Below are positions 62,746-64,000 of a stretch of 64,000 nucleotides of DNA, piece by piece. The translations under genes and the position numbers were made by a program. Position 1 is the first letter of the stretch, and the number at the start of each line of letters is the position of its first letter. The DNA is taken from contig NZ_NERY01000001.1 of NCBI RefSeq assembly GCF_003063375.1, forward strand, positions 1,736,001 through 1,800,000. Reading direction: 5' to 3'. Below the pieces are notes generated by a model. The model was not told where the DNA came from. It saw nothing but the letters and a program-made list of their open reading frames with translations, and searched no databases. The DNA is from Limnohabitans sp. MMS-10A-178. GTDB lineage: Bacteria > Pseudomonadota > Gammaproteobacteria > Burkholderiales > Burkholderiaceae_C.

Positions 62746-64000
62746 TGGCTGAACCTACAAAAAATGTGTCCGATCTGACCGCTTTGGAGGTGCGCGAGCA
62801 CCTGCTCAGCGGCCAGGAAACGGTGCCAGAGTTCATGGCCAAACTAGGTCGTTTTGTGGATGGCGCAGACAAGGCCATCCACGCCTTTGCACACCGCGAT
62901 GACCGTGTGGTTGATTTGCAAGCAGACAACCTGCAGCGTGATCGCGCGGCGGGGCACTTGCCTGGCCCCTTGTACGGCGTACCGGTGGGGGTCAAGGACA
63001 TCATTGACACAATGGATTTCCCGACTGAATACGGTAGCCCCATTCATGCAGGGCGCTATTCGGTAGGTGATGCCACTGTGGTGTCCCGCTTGCGTGCCGC
63101 AGGCGCCGTGATATTCGGTAAAACCGTTACCACCGAGTTTGCCACCACGCATCCAGGCCCCACCTGCAACCCCCACAATCTGGCACACACCCCTGGTGGT
63201 TCTTCCAGTGGCTCTGCTGCGGCAGTGGCAGCGGGCATGGTGCCCGTGGCGCTGGGCACTCAAACCAATGGCTCCGTCATTCGCCCGGCTTCGTTTTGCG
63301 GTGTGTATGCGCTCAAGCCCTCGCGAGGTCTTTTGCCACGCACGGGTGTGCTGGACCAGTCGCCCTCTTTGGACGAAATTGGTGTGTTTGCACGCAACTT
63401 GGAAGACATTGCCAAGCTTACCGAAATCATGTCGGGTGACGACGGCCACGACAGCGCCAGTGCGCGACAAAGTCCACGCAGGCTCTACGATGTGGCAGTG
63501 TCTCAGCCGCCCTTGCCACCCAAGTTTTGTTTTGTCAAAACCCCATGGTGGGACGACGTCGAGCCTGAAGCTCGCGAGGCCTACGAGGCTTTCGTGGCCC
63601 ACATGGGCGAAAACGTTGAAGTTGTGCAACTGCCCGACATTGTTAAGCAAGTGGCGCCTTGGTTGGTCACAGTTAACGAAATTGAGCTTGGCGTGTGCCT
63701 GCAAAAAGAGTGGTTGCACCACCGCGAGTTACTGAGTGAACCGCTGCGTGCGCGCGTCGAAAAATCCATGACGATGCCAGGTACCAACTACCTTATTGCC
63801 AAAGACCGCATGTTCCACGTCATGAATGCCTTTGACGAGTACTTTGCTACTTACGATGCTATTTTGTGTCCTGCGGCTTTAGGCACGGCTCCCCACAGCT
63901 TGGCTTCCACTGGCAATCCAATTATGCAAACCGTCTGGAGCTTTGCTGGACTGCCCAGCGTGAATTTGCCGCTGCTCACCTTGTCCAATGGTTTGCCCTT
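62745..64000 (+). CDS. amidase (amidase-signature family), C-terminus beyond window
   Basis: About 418 residues are present and the frame is open at the window end; it is absent from the ORF track for that reason. Ser-cisSer-Lys catalytic residues can be read as Lys84 (GVKDIIDT), Ser153 (TPGGSSSGSAAA) and Ser177 (TQTNGSVIRPAS), with the 24-residue Ser-Ser spacing typical of the family. The enzyme hydrolyses an amide or urea-type carbonyl, in the cytoplasm. It is translationally coupled to the TRAP large permease. Family subtype (GatA-like, AtzF-like or carbamoyl hydrolase) cannot be fixed. Confidence 0.92.
   Translation, partial: MAEPTKNVSDLTALEVREHLLSGQETVPEFMAKLGRFVDGADKAIHAFAHRDDRVVDLQADNLQRDRAAGHLPGPLYGVPVGVKDIIDTMDFPTEYGSPIHAGRYSVGDATVVSRLRAAGAVIFGKTVTTEFATTHPGPTCNPHNLAHTPGGSSSGSAAAVAAGMVPVALGTQTNGSVIRPASFCGVYALKPSRGLLPRTGVLDQSPSLDEIGVFARNLEDIAKLTEIMSGDDGHDSASARQSPRRLYDVAVSQPPLPPKFCFVKTPWWDDVEPEAREAYEAFVAHMGENVEVVQLPDIVKQVAPWLVTVNEIELGVCLQKEWLHHRELLSEPLRARVEKSMTMPGTNYLIAKDRMFHVMNAFDEYFATYDAILCPAALGTAPHSLASTGNPIMQTVWSFAGLPSVNLPLLTLSNGLP

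Overview
The window looks like chromosomal DNA of a betaproteobacterium in the order Burkholderiales, probably Comamonadaceae-like. The basis is the tRNA-Leu-tig-clpP-clpX-lon block, several Bug-family (tripartite tricarboxylate transporter type) binding proteins, a complete HpnC-HpnD-HpnE squalene set, and moderate GC (roughly half, judged by eye). No phage, plasmid, IS transposase, CRISPR array or rRNA gene was seen.

Layout. 1-8.9 kb: the tail of a ketopantoate-reductase-like gene, then two secreted prolyl-oligopeptidase-family peptidases flanking a TonB-dependent receptor (possible peptide-scavenging locus), a small lipoprotein, and a diacylglycerol-kinase-family gene. Three copies of an unusual hairpin repeat lie here; a fourth is at 47.6 kb. 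9-11.7 kb: a secreted metzincin-like zinc metalloprotease. 11.8-31.4 kb (minus strand): a type I secretion operon of TolC-like outer-membrane protein, ABC exporter, HlyD-like adaptor, and a giant surface protein of about 5,040 residues. The first three genes are joined by ATGA overlaps. The giant protein has 23 + 13 Ig-like repeats, seven FG-GAP repeats and an RTX-like tail.

31.6-36.5 kb: ferrochelatase, a divergent HAD phosphatase, and hpnC-hpnD-hpnE, which together convert farnesyl diphosphate to squalene. 36.5-40.8 kb: an RND efflux adaptor and permease behind a strong sigma-70-type promoter overlapped by a TetR-type palindrome. 40.9-47.3 kb: tRNA-Leu, trigger factor, ClpP, ClpX, Lon, tRNA-Gly and tRNA-Cys, with several clear terminators and a sigma-32-like promoter before lon. 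47.3-51.6 kb: a DUF1800-DUF1501 gene pair set between two gene-poor stretches that carry copies of a 58-bp palindrome-containing repeat.

51.6-64 kb: an uptake and metabolism region. It holds two Bug-type binding proteins, an NMT1-like binding protein without a signal peptide, a peroxiredoxin-like protein, a tandem OsmC protein, a CMD-like protein, a small Cys-rich protein, a VOC protein, a membrane-anchored Mrr-like protein, a beta-lactamase-fold serine hydrolase, and a DctP-DctQ-DctM TRAP transporter coupled to an amidase cut by the window end.

Best candidates for something undescribed: (1) the hairpin repeat family, whose loop core is conserved while its perfectly paired stems differ in sequence between copies; (2) the giant adhesin with a C-terminal integrin-alpha-like FG-GAP array; (3) the 58-bp repeat pair flanking the DUF1800/DUF1501 genes. 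All assignments come from reading the sequence; no database search was run.
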